Source: Emergomyces orientalis
Taxonomy: Eukaryota; Ascomycota; Eurotiomycetes; Onygenales; Ajellomycetaceae
Reading direction: 5' to 3'
Assembly (NCBI GenBank): GCA_002110485.1
Contig: MOWL01000090.1
Location: 434,001-498,000, forward strand
Length of the DNA: 64,000 bases
In this document: one piece after another, positions 33,149-43,892 of the stretch
Layout of the letters: each line of letters starts with the position of its first letter
Numbering within the stretch: position 1 is the first letter of the stretch
Made by a program: the position numbers and the translations under genes
The notes under the pieces: generated by a model
The model's database searches: none
What the model saw: only the letters and a program-made list of their open reading frames with translations
Told to the model about the DNA's origin: nothing

Positions 33149-35863
33149 CTATGTGTACAATCCTTCCGTCCGACTGTAGTTGTTGAACTCATCAAGGAAT
33201 TTGTCATTCAACTTTGCCGCTAATTCCAAGTGTTTGTATGCCACATGCGTTTCCTCGACCGTAGCCAACGCATGGGCGATGGACGTGAGATTTTTGATCT
33301 AAGTTTGAAATTGTGTGAGAAGCAATCCTCGAGTGGGTATTATATGAAACTCACATCTCAGCCATTCAGAACCGTTGATTTCAAATGATTGAGGTTGTGA
33401 CCTTCAACGACCGCGGGTCCTTTGTCTGTAGATGTCTTTGAGAGAAAATATGTCCAGATCTCTCTTCAGAACTTCTTTGTCAAATCTTTGTACTTCACTT
33501 TCAAGTGAATTCGGCTGAGGATCGCTTCATCAAACTCCATCAGACAGTTGATTGTGAGAAAGAGGATTTCTTTGTAGTATTCAAGTTTGCAAAGGAAAAT
33601 AATCATGAGACAATTGTGACTATCATGATATGCTGATCTCTTTTTCATAAAAACATCTGCTTCATCTAACAGCAAGATCGCATTGAAGTGCCTAGCAATC
33701 TTGAAGATTCAGTTGAGTGTCACATCCAGCTTAAGAGAATCGCCATGATTGGCAATCAATTCACCCGCCGATATCTACAACATTAAGTATGGAACATATT
33801 GACTCTTTTGGGATTGCCAGCTTACTGAATAGAGAGGGAGGTTGAACCACTCAGCAGTTGCTTCAACAGTGAAAGTCTTTCCAACTCCCAGTGGCCCGCT
33901 AGATCAATCAATGCCTTCAGTCAAAATCAGCATCAGGGATCTGCATGCATGATGTACTGTAAGAGTACATTGAGCCCACATCCCTTTCCTCTAATTAAAT
34001 CATCGATTGGCGAAGCATGAAAATGCCTCAGCCGGGAGGTTGTCAGAGATAAGTGGATGCGTTTGGTATCTTCCAGGACCTGCAGATGGTTGAACAACAT
34101 TTCCGACCACAGAACCTCACATAGGTCAGCCACTGCACATTTCACTCGGAGGGTGTCAGAGAATCAAACAACCTTTCCTGATGTGGAATTCAAACTTACA
34201 GAAACATTTCTCCTCGAAGCTGAAGCAGTGGACTGTCGGACAGCAGATCAGTAAATCATCATCAGTCATTTTCCTTGTTTCCAATCCATTGCTCTTCATT
34301 CTTTCCAGCTCTTTTCAATGCTGCTCCGAACCAATGAAAATGATACTGTAAGCTAACAGATTTTCCCAGCTCTCATAGATCCGGGGTCGGCTATAGTTGG
34401 GTTCCATTTCATGGAAGAAGGTCGCATTGATTGCCACTCAATCATTAATATTCATCATGATGACCTGGCGGTTTTTCATAATAAACGCACTTCCTTTGCA
34501 GTGCCGGAGTTGAGCGTCTGTATTGCTTGGTGACCCCGAGGTAACTTCGCGAAATGTACACCCGCACTTGATGAGATCATTGCACACCCGCTTGTGATCT
34601 GGGTGGTGGTGTAGGGGAAATACCTCAAGGGTGTGAATCAGTTTATACCCGCGGAACTTGATAATCTCAAACTCGACTCCTACCTCACCAAAGACCTGTC
34701 CATCATAATCCAGGTACCGGCACTTCAATTTATAATACTGCACTCCTTTTTCCGTGGCCTCCTCTCCAGCGTCAAATATGACACATCGTGGCTTGCCGGT
34801 GCCCAGACACGTGGTATATACATGTGAGCCAGGCTTGAAAAGTGCCCAGAGAAGGTCATAGCTGATCTGCCCAGACTGCAACAATAGTGTAAGATGCTGT
34901 TTCGTAGCAGTATATGCACTCTTGATATGTCTGGCTAGCAAGAGGAGATGCTCCAAACCCTGGGATTTGGAGTCTGCAATGACTCACAACTTTTCTGCAT
35001 GATCACAAAGCTCCGGCAAAAAATGGAACAGAACTTTTTGTTCAATCTGGTTCTGTGTTAGTGTCTATATTTCCTCTTTTTTGAGTCTCACTCACTGACA
35101 GTTTATCTTCCATTAGGCTGACTCTCTTGGCATCTTGTAGCACCTCCCGCAGGATATCACGCAGCACCTCCGATTTAACATCAATGTATGTCGTCGACTC
35201 TTTCAATTCATTATCTAAGTGATGTGAGAATTTTGCTTGATTAGGGGATTCTCTCTCTCTTACTGATATGTTCACGGACAACAAACACGTATTCATCCAA
35301 CGCATCAACGATGTCATCCGGTTCAATTGATTCGATAGTTTTGTATTTTGATTTGGCTTTGTCCCAACTGGTTCGCTGTCAGTCAGAAGCGAGGAGTAGC
35401 GAGAGGTATACCAGAGTCATACACTTTCATAATGCTTTTAAACTCGGATCTCGATGCGCGAGACCTGACTGCTGAATAGAAAGCTGTTTCCAATCTGGTA
35501 CCAGCTGTATTGGACTGGTGTTTACGTGGATGTCAGCATGCGCTCCATCGCTGGTTTTGTATTCTATCTTTGAAGCATGAACTGTTATACCATCTTTCCT
35601 TAGGTCTTCATCGCTAGTTTGCTCTCGGTCAGCTAGCTCACTCCCTAGGTCCAGGGAAGGATAGATTTTTGCTCCATTGGCTTCGCGAATGACTTCTAGC
35701 AGAAGATCTTTCAATACTCCTTGTGTGATGGGCGGCTGAACAACACAATGCTGGGGACTTTCGTCGATAGGTGTACATGGAGGCGTTTGGGCCAGTGGGG
35801 GAGTGACAGGGGACTTGCCATTGAGCTGCATTGCTTGAGGCATTGTGGTAGTTGATGGATAAA
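33149..35863 (-). pseudogene. Broken DUF7025 / AAA ATPase gene
   Basis: Minus-strand fragments follow the order of a fungal AAA ATPase family. N-terminus MPQAMQLNGKSPVTPP (35863-35427) leads to VLKDLLLEVIREANGAK; then, in shifted frames, YKTIESIEPDDIVDALDEY (~35340-35270); the DUF7025 part at 34956-34438 (GSHVYTTCLGTGKP, KLKCRYLDYDGQVFGE); Walker A as GPLGVGKTFTVEATAE (~33890); Walker B LLDEADVF (~33660); EFDEAILSRIHL; and the tail HALATVEETHVAYKHLEL (~33290) to TAG at 33149. Frame changes and in-frame stops occur before Walker A, after the intron near 33800, and after Walker B. The usual GPPGVGKT reads GPLGVGKT. Such ATPases are numerous in filamentous fungi; their role is unknown. The gene is dead. 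Confidence 0.85.
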
Positions 35864-36539
35864 GAAGTGTTGGAAACTGGTCTGGGGAATTGGCTTGATG
35901 AGGCCTTTGAGTGTCTTGAACGTCTGTTCATTGCCTCAGGATTTCGGGGGAATCGTGCCTCCTTATAAGCCATTCTGCCAACACTTCCGGCACTTATTCT
36001 TTCGCCGTCTTCTTCTGCTTGGACTACACGGATACGAGAAGAGATAGCCGTCGCTCTCTAGGATACATGGGTCTCGACCCCGTCGATGTGATTTTGTCGA
36101 GCCGCCCGTGCATATCTAGACGTAGAATAAGTTGTTCTTCCCAATATAGAAACCCATCTCGCCATACACCACAATTCGATTAGGAGATGTTGAAATCCAG
36201 GTCGATGGGGAGATTTGCTTTACCAACTGTGCAATCGACGCAAGATGATATCTGATCCAATACACATGTGACAAATTGCGCGTAGCTTGCAGCTGTTCCA
36301 TTAATAAACCGCCTGTGCAAATGCATGGAGTGTCTCATTGGATGACTGAACAAGCCTACGCCTCATTAGGAAATTCCTTGTATCAAAAAAGGGCAAGCAG
36401 GGATTAATCCACCCTGTGCCTATTTCTGCCATTATAAAGGTGCAACCTGCTGTTAAAAGGCAGACGTGTGTCGAACTTCACCCTGCTGCCTTACTTTGTG
36501 ATACTTTCAACTACGTTTAAATGATTTATCCAATAAAAC
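35864..36539. other. Intergenic region between the ATPase relic and the orphan gene
   Basis: About 680 bp upstream of both flanking genes, so it would hold two divergent promoters. A minus-strand Met upstream of the ATPase relic (35973) may mark an alternative start for it. Nothing else is recognised. Confidence 0.4.
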
Positions 36540-37554
36540 ATGCCACCAAACCCTCTCTGTGGACAATTGAGCTCGCTTGCCGAAAAAGCGAGCTTGGTAG
36601 CTGAGAAATTTGAAAGCGATCACGATTTTACCAGTGACCAATATGAAATTTTGGAGACTCTCGCCTCGAAGTTATCCAAGGCTATCGCTCGAACTACAGT
36701 GTTGATCCAATTGAAGAGGGAAGCACATTTTGCAGAGCATAATTGCTTTCTCTCACGAATGTTATCAGAAAGGGACGATCTCATCGAAAGCGGGCAGTTA
36801 CCTAACGAAACAATATTCAGAAGAAACATCGAACTCATATTCGATGGCCCGAAGTTGTCGAGTCTCGACTCTCGTCAAACCAAAGGAAGAAAGGACATAA
36901 CGCGTCATAGATGCGACGACATTTCCAATCTTAGCCCTGACGGCATCCTTTTTTGGGCAACAACGCTACAGCCGGTGAATTGGGCGGGAGGTTCGATGGC
37001 GCAGGATCGTTTCAAATTTCTTATCGCCAACGTGGACTTGGACCGCGCACAGATGTGGCCGTCTCAGATATTCAAAATACTACGTGCGTTGGCCACGGAA
37101 GCGCCACTGCATGAATCAAGGAAGTATGAGACGTTTCTAAAAGGTTAGATAAACACACTAGCGACCACAGAGCAGGACACTGATGGACGATTAGCACTCG
37201 AAAAATCTTCAACTGAATTGCGTTCACCAAAGCGCAGGCATGTAACAGCGACGGCCGAGCCGTCAAGCGAGAATCCTCAGCCTCAAAGTACGTAGACCAG
37301 GTCGTCACTGGAAAAGAATGCCTGCTCTAACCACTCTTGCAGCCATCACTTCAACTCACTCAACAGTTTTACCTGTCACCATTGCAGATATGGAAATTAT
37401 CCGCGATTACATGAAAGAAGGACATCCGAACGACTTGTTCATCTCGTTTCTGCATGCAGTTGAATGGCTGCCTTTCATTTCTATTCCTTATCATATATGC
37501 GTGAAAATCATGGAAAAATACACAAATCAGAACAAAATAGCTCATCAGACATAG
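36540..37554 (+). CDS. Orphan three-exon gene, 302 aa
   Basis: Exons 36540-37143, 37195-37287 and 37343-37554; introns of 51 nt (GTTAGA ... GATTAG) and 55 nt (GTACGT ... CTTGCAG with a CTAACC branch). The frame stays open through all joins and closes on TAG. The N-terminal ~95 residues are helical and coiled-coil-like (LSSLAEKASLVAEKFESD, ETLASKLSKAIARTTVLIQL). The middle holds a region with DDISNLSPDGILFWATTLQP and RFKFLIANVDLDRAQMWPS. The end has TIADMEIIRDYMKEGHPNDL. No signal peptide or membrane helix is seen. I do not recognise the family. The gene sits between a dead ATPase gene and degraded coding sequence, yet its own frame is clean. Confidence 0.6.
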
Positions 37555-37569
37555 GAGTGTTAATCAGAC

Positions 37570-38870
37570 AAAACTTGCTTCGAAACGGGGCTCATAATGA
37601 ATCTGACTTCGGCGTAGCCCATCAACCAGCAATAGTAATTGGGTTTCAAAAATATCATTGTCACTTTGTCTTCCGCGTCGGATTTTGTCTCGTAGGCTGC
37701 AATATCTCGGTGTAACCCATTGTCGTTAACAAAAATGCGGACTGCCCCAAGTCCACTTTTGAATTTTATAACGACCGCCGAAACACATGAATAGGGACCG
37801 CGTTGCACAACCTTGACCGGAGTTTATCCATCCTTCCACAATGCCATTCGTGCCAGTCTATAGATTTATTCAGCTGGGCGTTCAATAACTCGGACTTGGT
37901 AAGAGCAGTACCTCCTTGTTAAACACTGTTTTAAGTCCATCGTCATCTTCGGCAATGGATGTGACGTCCTTTGTTTGGAGAGGGCCGCTCGTCATAATGG
38001 TCACTGATACCGACCGCTCTCCACTTCGGTAAACATATGATTCAGCGTAGTTTTATGGCTAAAACTCAATAGGTCTCGTAACGTATTTGCGAATGGAATG
38101 CAGCGCCTGGACCAAGAGCCTATGGGATTACCCGTGGTGCTTCGAAAATATGCTGAGAGAAACAGTAGGAGAGTTAGCTCATCAATTGGTTTTGACATGA
38201 TGTGATGGTAAAGAATCAGTGAGATTACCGCTCTGATCTCGAAGCCTACAGTTTATGATATACCAGTGAAACCTACACTTGAGCGGTGTCCCGTGTTTTT
38301 GAATATGAAATCCAAAGGTGGTTGACAAATTGCCATGTGGTCAAAACAATTTCTTAGACGAAGGAAAAAACATGTAGAGGGGTAAATAAATTATGTCATG
38401 ATCCAATGTATGGTCATGTGATACAGAAATTATCTTCATCCACGGGATCGGGTTAAAGTTAGTCCATATGGAAAGCCTAGTCTACAATTTTGCAGTTCGA
38501 AAACCGTAGGTTGGGCACCAATGCATCAGGGTTTGCATGGTCTTCACCACAACCCATTCAGGTTCACATTGAGCGTTCAGACCCGAAAAATTCCGCAAAA
38601 TACCTTTCTTGCCTTTGGGTCCATTAAAACAGTAACCGTGTGATTCACACAGGCAACCAAATTGGTTTGGATTAACTCCGCACATATTGAGCAAGCCCCT
38701 GTTTCTTCGCGTTGCTGAAGCATATGTGGGTGATCCTGGTACATGGGGTCTTTTCGAGGCAATAGTTCAACGGTAGATACTATAGCGATGCCGTTTGGGG
38801 ATATGGTTTTCAGTTTGTAAAATTCAACATCATATGCAGTCTATATAGTAGCATCAGGAGCGTCGCCGCC
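37570..38870 (-). pseudogene. Degraded minus-strand coding sequence, unidentified
   Basis: Coding-like pieces appear in changing frames: YDVEFYKLKTISPNGIAIVS and ACSICAELIQTNLVACVNH at ~38835-38620, then IDELTLLLFLSAYFRS (~38185) and GLHRDIAAYETKSDAEDKV (~37720). Some joins look like introns (GTATTT after KARK near 38598), but stops remain. The CSIC ... C-N-H spacing hints at a small metal-binding site. No family is recognised. A multi-exon living gene cannot be excluded. Confidence 0.35.
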
Positions 38871-39419
38871 CTATTTCTATTAGAACTAATTAAACAAAAT
38901 TTCGACCAATCTCTTTAGACTATAAGCTCTTGAAGTTTCTTTTTAGTGAGGAAAAGTAGAAGCGAAATGAGAGGACAGAGAAGAGAGATTGAAGGGGGTG
39001 ATGGTGATCTTCAATATGGCGGGTTGGTTGGCGTACATTAATCCAAAATGGGAATAGCGCTCCAATCCGTAATTTGTTCGCGCTTGTTCCCATGCCGTCG
39101 CGATCAACTAGGATTAATCTCCGCCTGGTTCCTTGCTCGGCGGCTCTATCCGTTCCCACATTCGCGTTCTGGATCAGAGCCAATCCGGATCAACCCTTTG
39201 ACCATAATACTCCCTTTGGTTATATATATCAGCATCTGTTCCCATCGGTCTATCTTCTTCCACAGATACCATATATCATAACTTCCTAACAGTTCTGCAT
39301 TTTTGTTGCCGTGTTTGCTTCCAATTCATCACATAAAATTAGCGTATCAACTTAACTTTTCTCCCCTTACAACTCCTAGTTAACCTCGCACCAACTCAAC
39401 AGTCCTTTATACTGTCGAA
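38871..39419. promoter_or_regulatory. Upstream region of the FunK1 gene
   Basis: 550 bp with a TATATATATC run near 39220 and a pyrimidine-rich leader up to the FunK1 start. No specific operator is seen. Confidence 0.4.
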
Positions 39420-41981
39420 ATGGTGGGACTTTCACAAGAAGATCGCAACATTATCGAGAACCATCCTCTAACCAACTTAGTCGATCGTTTACGAGGCGCG
39501 CTTCAGGAAGCCGAAAGAATATATGAGTCGCGTCTAATTTATGATGGCGCTGATGAGAGCCTTGACCAACTCTATCGAAATGCGATTTCAAAACTCCTCT
39601 CTGCTTTACAGGGAGAGGATGCAGCTTACAGCCTTCGCTCGCGAATGAGTAACGGGGATATGGTGTCTGATCTAGCACACTTAGTCGAGCGTCTCCGAAA
39701 GGTACAAGGAAACTTCAAGTATGACGACTACCGGCCGCTAGTGCACCTGGTTATTCAAAAGCCTCCCACTGAATCCGAGAACGTCGAAACCTGGAACTTC
39801 AATGTCTGGAAAGCTGTATTTATTCTCATTGACACCATCCCTCGATCAACTCCTCCGGCGAGCGTCCCCCTCTCCTTCGACGGCACCCCAGTCAAATCCA
39901 CCTCGTCATCGCAGAAAGGTTCCGAGCAGACGCGTGAGTTGGTGAATCCGAGAATCTTCGAGGAGATACGTGGCTGCACCTTTCGAGACATCGAAGGCTT
40001 CTTCGACAAGTACTTCGAGGGAAAAGACTGGAGCGGCAAAGCAGATGCCGTCTGTCAACGCGTGCTGGCCCCAGACAGCGACGGTAATTGGGCCCAGTTT
40101 CCTGATCCTCCTACACAGAACGATGTCCTTGCCTGGTGGTTTCATCTTCAAGAAGACCTTCTCTCGCAATCACGCGGCACCTACCACACCACGGCGAGCA
40201 AAGCGGATCTTACCGGTTCGAAAGCGGAACGGCAAGTCGACCTTCTTTTGAGAGCTAGGGGTGGGAGCCCCTCGCGAAACAAACACGACTGGAGAGACAT
40301 CCTGGTGGTTGGTGAGCTCAAAAAACCAAAGGAGAAGATCGGGACCAAAACCACACTGCTGCAGATGGGCCGCTGCGTGCGCGAAGTCTTTGCTGCGCAG
40401 CCCACCCGGCGGTTCGTCCACGCATTCGCCGTCTGCGGGACCAAGATGGAGGCGTGGGTGTTCGACCGCTCGGGCCCCTACAGCTCGGGCATCATCGACG
40501 TCTACGCGGACTCGAGACGGTTCTTTCAGGTGCTTGTGGGCTACACCATGATGAGCGACGAGGAGCTGGGACTAGACACCTTTATTGCTAGGGATGAAGG
40601 CGGCAGCAAATCAATAACCGTCAAAGGGCCTGGGAACTCAGAGGAAAAGGTGCTACGGCTGGGTGAGATGCTTTCCTATCAGCGTGCCATCGTGTGTCGC
40701 GGAACCACATGTTTTCTCGCAAACGATGGACAAGTGGAGGGCGTAGCCAAATTCTCGTGGGTGTCGGACAAGAGGCGGCCAGAGGCGGAACTCCTCGAGC
40801 TGGCGGGTCGGAAGAATGTCCAGGGGGTCGCGAGGATCATTGGCCACAGTACCATAACTAGTATCGCCGACATGCGCTGCGGCCTGACCTTCGAGAACAA
40901 GCGCCACAACTTCAAAAGCGCACCCCCCAGCACGGCCTCCTCATTTCATCAATCTCAGCCGCTCAACGAGCTCCGTAGCTTAGGTATTAGTCGAAAGTCG
41001 TCTTCCAGGAAACGCAGATCTCCGGATAAGGGGATGCAGGCATCCAAACGATCGCGTTCCATCAATCAACTGTCGAGAGACACCCAGCAGGAGAACGAAC
41101 TAGCTTTCTCCATTCAGTCGGCGCACAAACCGAGCCTCTTCGACAGGAATGGTGAGGAACTCTACGACAACCGTGTCCTCCGGTGTCTCGTGATCTCGCC
41201 CGCTGGCCGGCCGATCTATGACTACAGGTCGCCATTGGAGCTTCTCACGGCGCTTCGCGATGCAATACAGGCGCACCGATCTCTTTACCTGGATGGAAAC
41301 ATCCTTCATCGGGATATTTCGGAAAACAACATAATCATCACCGATCCAGATAAGGCGGGTGGTCACTCGGGCATGCTGATCGATCTGGATCTTGCCAAAG
41401 AAGTTGGAAGCACGCGAAGTGGCGCGCGGCACCAGACTGGCACGATGGAGTTCATGGCGATCGAGGTGTTGCTTAATATCGACCATACCTATCGGCATGA
41501 CCTCGAGTCATTTTTCTACGTGCTTATCTGGCAGTGCGCCCGTCACGGTTGGGAAAAGTTAGTGCAATTGCAGAAGTTATATCAGCTACATGTCTGGTCA
41601 GACGATAGTATGCTAAAGAAATGGTGCACGGAAAGTCATGAGAAAAATCTCAATCAGGGTGAATTTGTGCGCATCTTAACGAATGATTTTTCTCCACCGG
41701 AAGAGAGTATGCTGAAAGAGTGGTACAATGGAACATATAGAAAAATCGCAAGGATCAAGCGAACCGATATGGGTGCAGATGGGCTTGAGGATATTTTGAC
41801 GGAGTTTCCTCCAGCGTTTGAGTTTGCCAAACCGCTTTGCAGGGCTATACGAGACATTCTTTTTCCGTATGGGGACAGAGGAATTATACTTGGCACCCCG
41901 CAAGACCCAAAACGCCTATACAATCCTATAATCCAGGCGTACGACGATGCGATATATTTGATTGGATGTCAAAGTGATTAG
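39420..41981 (+). CDS. FunK1-family fungal protein kinase
   Basis: Single intact exon, 853 aa. Residues ~15-105 are helical and partly coiled coil (LVDRLRGALQEAERIYES). A conserved middle region follows: TASKADLTGSKAERQVDLLL, then DILVVGELKKPKEK near residue 299, FVHAFAVCGTKMEAWVFDRS and GYTMMSDEELGLDTF, all hallmarks of FunK1 proteins. D...GELK resembles the D-E-x-K core of PD-(D/E)XK nucleases; whether it is catalytic is inference. The kinase lobe has AKFSWVSDKRRPEAELLELA (Lys and Glu of the N-lobe), HRDISENNIII near 630 (catalytic loop), LIDLDLAK near 656 (DLD in place of DFG) and GTMEFMAIEVL near 679 (activation-segment end). A basic nuclear-signal-like stretch (KSSSRKRRSPDKG) precedes it. 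FunK1 kinases are expanded in some Onygenales and in mushrooms; substrates are unknown. It is the only large intact gene in the accessory region. Confidence 0.92.
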   Translation: MVGLSQEDRNIIENHPLTNLVDRLRGALQEAERIYESRLIYDGADESLDQLYRNAISKLLSALQGEDAAYSLRSRMSNGDMVSDLAHLVERLRKVQGNFKYDDYRPLVHLVIQKPPTESENVETWNFNVWKAVFILIDTIPRSTPPASVPLSFDGTPVKSTSSSQKGSEQTRELVNPRIFEEIRGCTFRDIEGFFDKYFEGKDWSGKADAVCQRVLAPDSDGNWAQFPDPPTQNDVLAWWFHLQEDLLSQSRGTYHTTASKADLTGSKAERQVDLLLRARGGSPSRNKHDWRDILVVGELKKPKEKIGTKTTLLQMGRCVREVFAAQPTRRFVHAFAVCGTKMEAWVFDRSGPYSSGIIDVYADSRRFFQVLVGYTMMSDEELGLDTFIARDEGGSKSITVKGPGNSEEKVLRLGEMLSYQRAIVCRGTTCFLANDGQVEGVAKFSWVSDKRRPEAELLELAGRKNVQGVARIIGHSTITSIADMRCGLTFENKRHNFKSAPPSTASSFHQSQPLNELRSLGISRKSSSRKRRSPDKGMQASKRSRSINQLSRDTQQENELAFSIQSAHKPSLFDRNGEELYDNRVLRCLVISPAGRPIYDYRSPLELLTALRDAIQAHRSLYLDGNILHRDISENNIIITDPDKAGGHSGMLIDLDLAKEVGSTRSGARHQTGTMEFMAIEVLLNIDHTYRHDLESFFYVLIWQCARHGWEKLVQLQKLYQLHVWSDDSMLKKWCTESHEKNLNQGEFVRILTNDFSPPEESMLKEWYNGTYRKIARIKRTDMGADGLEDILTEFPPAFEFAKPLCRAIRDILFPYGDRGIILGTPQDPKRLYNPIIQAYDDAIYLIGCQSD

Positions 41982-42039
41982 ATAGCAGGGGCGTGGCGTT
42001 GCTTTTGTTACTAAAGTTTTTATATTAATGATGGGATGC

Positions 42040-42150
42040 ACTAGACTTTGCCACAAGGCATGAATCATTTCCAAGAAACTTTAATTAGTTCAATTAATTG
42101 TTCCCAAGGAAAGGAATTCAGTCCACAATTGTTTTCCCGAATCATGGTCA
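42040..42150 (+). repeat. Diverged fragment of the 31-kb repeat block
   Basis: Resembles 31535-31645 in the same orientation: CTAGACTTTGCCACAAGGCA answers CTAGCCTTTGTCATGGGGCA, and ACAATTGTTTTCCC is identical in both, with GGAAARGAA before it. The remaining positions are diverged. Confidence 0.6.
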
Positions 42151-42426
42151 TTCAGTCAGCCAAATAAAATTTGGACATAATATACAGTCAGCATCATACC
42201 AAAGGTTGTGCCTCTTGTTATTAGTCCATATTGGGGATGTTTTGCTCGTAGCGGAGAGATGATTCCTGACATTTTTGACAGTTGAACCCTCACTTTTCAA
42301 TCAATCGATCAATAAAAGGAAAATAGAGAAACATTTGGAATGGACCGATACGCTACGTCAAGGCAACAAGGCTACACGTCAGAGAAAACTTCTTTCCTGA
42401 GACATCCCGTGCCAGAAAAAGAGAGC

Positions 42427-42452
42427 AAAAAAAAAAAAAAAAAAAAAAAAAA
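42427..42452 (+). repeat. Poly(A) run
   Basis: 26 consecutive A residues. It could be a tail left by a retroposon, but nothing recognisable precedes it. Confidence 0.9.
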
Positions 42453-43892
42453 TTGGCTGGCTGGACCTCGCCGAATAAGAGCAGTTGTTCTCCCGTGCTC
42501 CCCCTGCGCCCCCCCCCCCTTCTTCTTGACAATATTGCATCAAACATTGCGGCACAGATGCCGGGGCAAAAGTGTTCCTGTCACCGGAACACACAATACG
42601 CAGGAAAGTAATTATCAGCATAGATAACTGCAGTTTCCCACGCTTCCAACGTCCTCTGCATGCGGCACGGGTACTTCACTCTCCACTAATTCCGTGGTCA
42701 AATATATGGTGGCGTGGTAAAAATGGTCTCGGGAGTTCCGTGTTGCTGGCTCCGGGCGGTTCAAGGGACGGCATGATTCGTTGTCTGCTGGCAGGATGAA
42801 CATGTCATCACAGCGTGATGGAGTCTTCATCACGCTACAATTGAAAGCCTGATTAGTAGAGTGCGCCCCGCAGTCAGCCCATGAAGCAGGGCCTATCAGT
42901 TACCAAGGGAAGGCTCCGATTGCCATTGCGAATCTGTCAACAGAAGCTGCAACCAGGCTGATCGGACACCGCATTGAGAAGCGATTTGCTCTCCCGGGTG
43001 TCCCGGCCAGTCTCCTCATCTCTGGTGGATGGAAAATCAATAATCGGGCTGCGAATGAAAGGTTAAGGTCACCAGATCAGTTATTCACAGTCACCCACTC
43101 CTCTCCCTTCCCCCCCCCAAAAAATATCAGGGGCCACATCCAAGTATAATATTGCGGCGTAGAAATAATCTCTCTGCCATACACAGGTCGGTGTAGAGAT
43201 ACAGTTGGCACTCTAATGACAATGTGGTAATCCAATTGGCCTGGAGGCAAGACCTGCCCCTACAGATGAGTTCATTTGATTGCAACAGCGGGTGGACAAA
43301 GGCGAATAAGAAATGAGATTGGAGGAAGAGAGAGAAACAGGGGAGGGGGGGAGAGCAAGTGAGAGGTGTGAGCGGTGAGCTAAAGAAAAAATAGCTGAGA
43401 CAAGATCAAAAGAGAATAAAAAAAGAGAAAGACAAAATTCAGAACGATGAAGCAGCGGGACGAGGAGACTTTATACCTCCCAGGAGCTAGACGGAGCCAC
43501 CTTGCCTAAATGGGCACGCTATACCGCAAAAGGAAATTAGGCGAGGTCTGGGAATACGGAGTACAGTGCAAATGGTTTATCAAGGAGAGAATGGGAGAAA
43601 AATGGAACAACAAAGTGCACTATGAGTCGCATTCCACTTTAATTCATTTATATGCAAAGTTTATTTGTTCGACCATCCTTATCAATTAAGAAAGCTATGG
43701 ATATGTTTTTCTAGCTGTCGAGTCGAATCTACAGTTTTCTGGCGTCTGGAGAGAGACTCACTCCGATAAGGCACCACACCCTCCCCTTCAACGAGCACGG
43801 CCAGACAAATACAAAACATTTTCAGCAGCTCTAGGAAGCGATCCCGCTTACCGATCAAATTATAAAGCGAAACACGCACAACTCACACAACT

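Larger units (their letters stand above)
41982..43892. other. Right edge of the accessory region and RPC53 upstream DNA
   Basis: Contains the 110-bp repeat fragment at 42040-42150, a run of 26 A at 42427-42452, a C run near 42510, and from ~43300 to ~43440 a purine-rich tract. No gene is supported. Confidence 0.45.
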
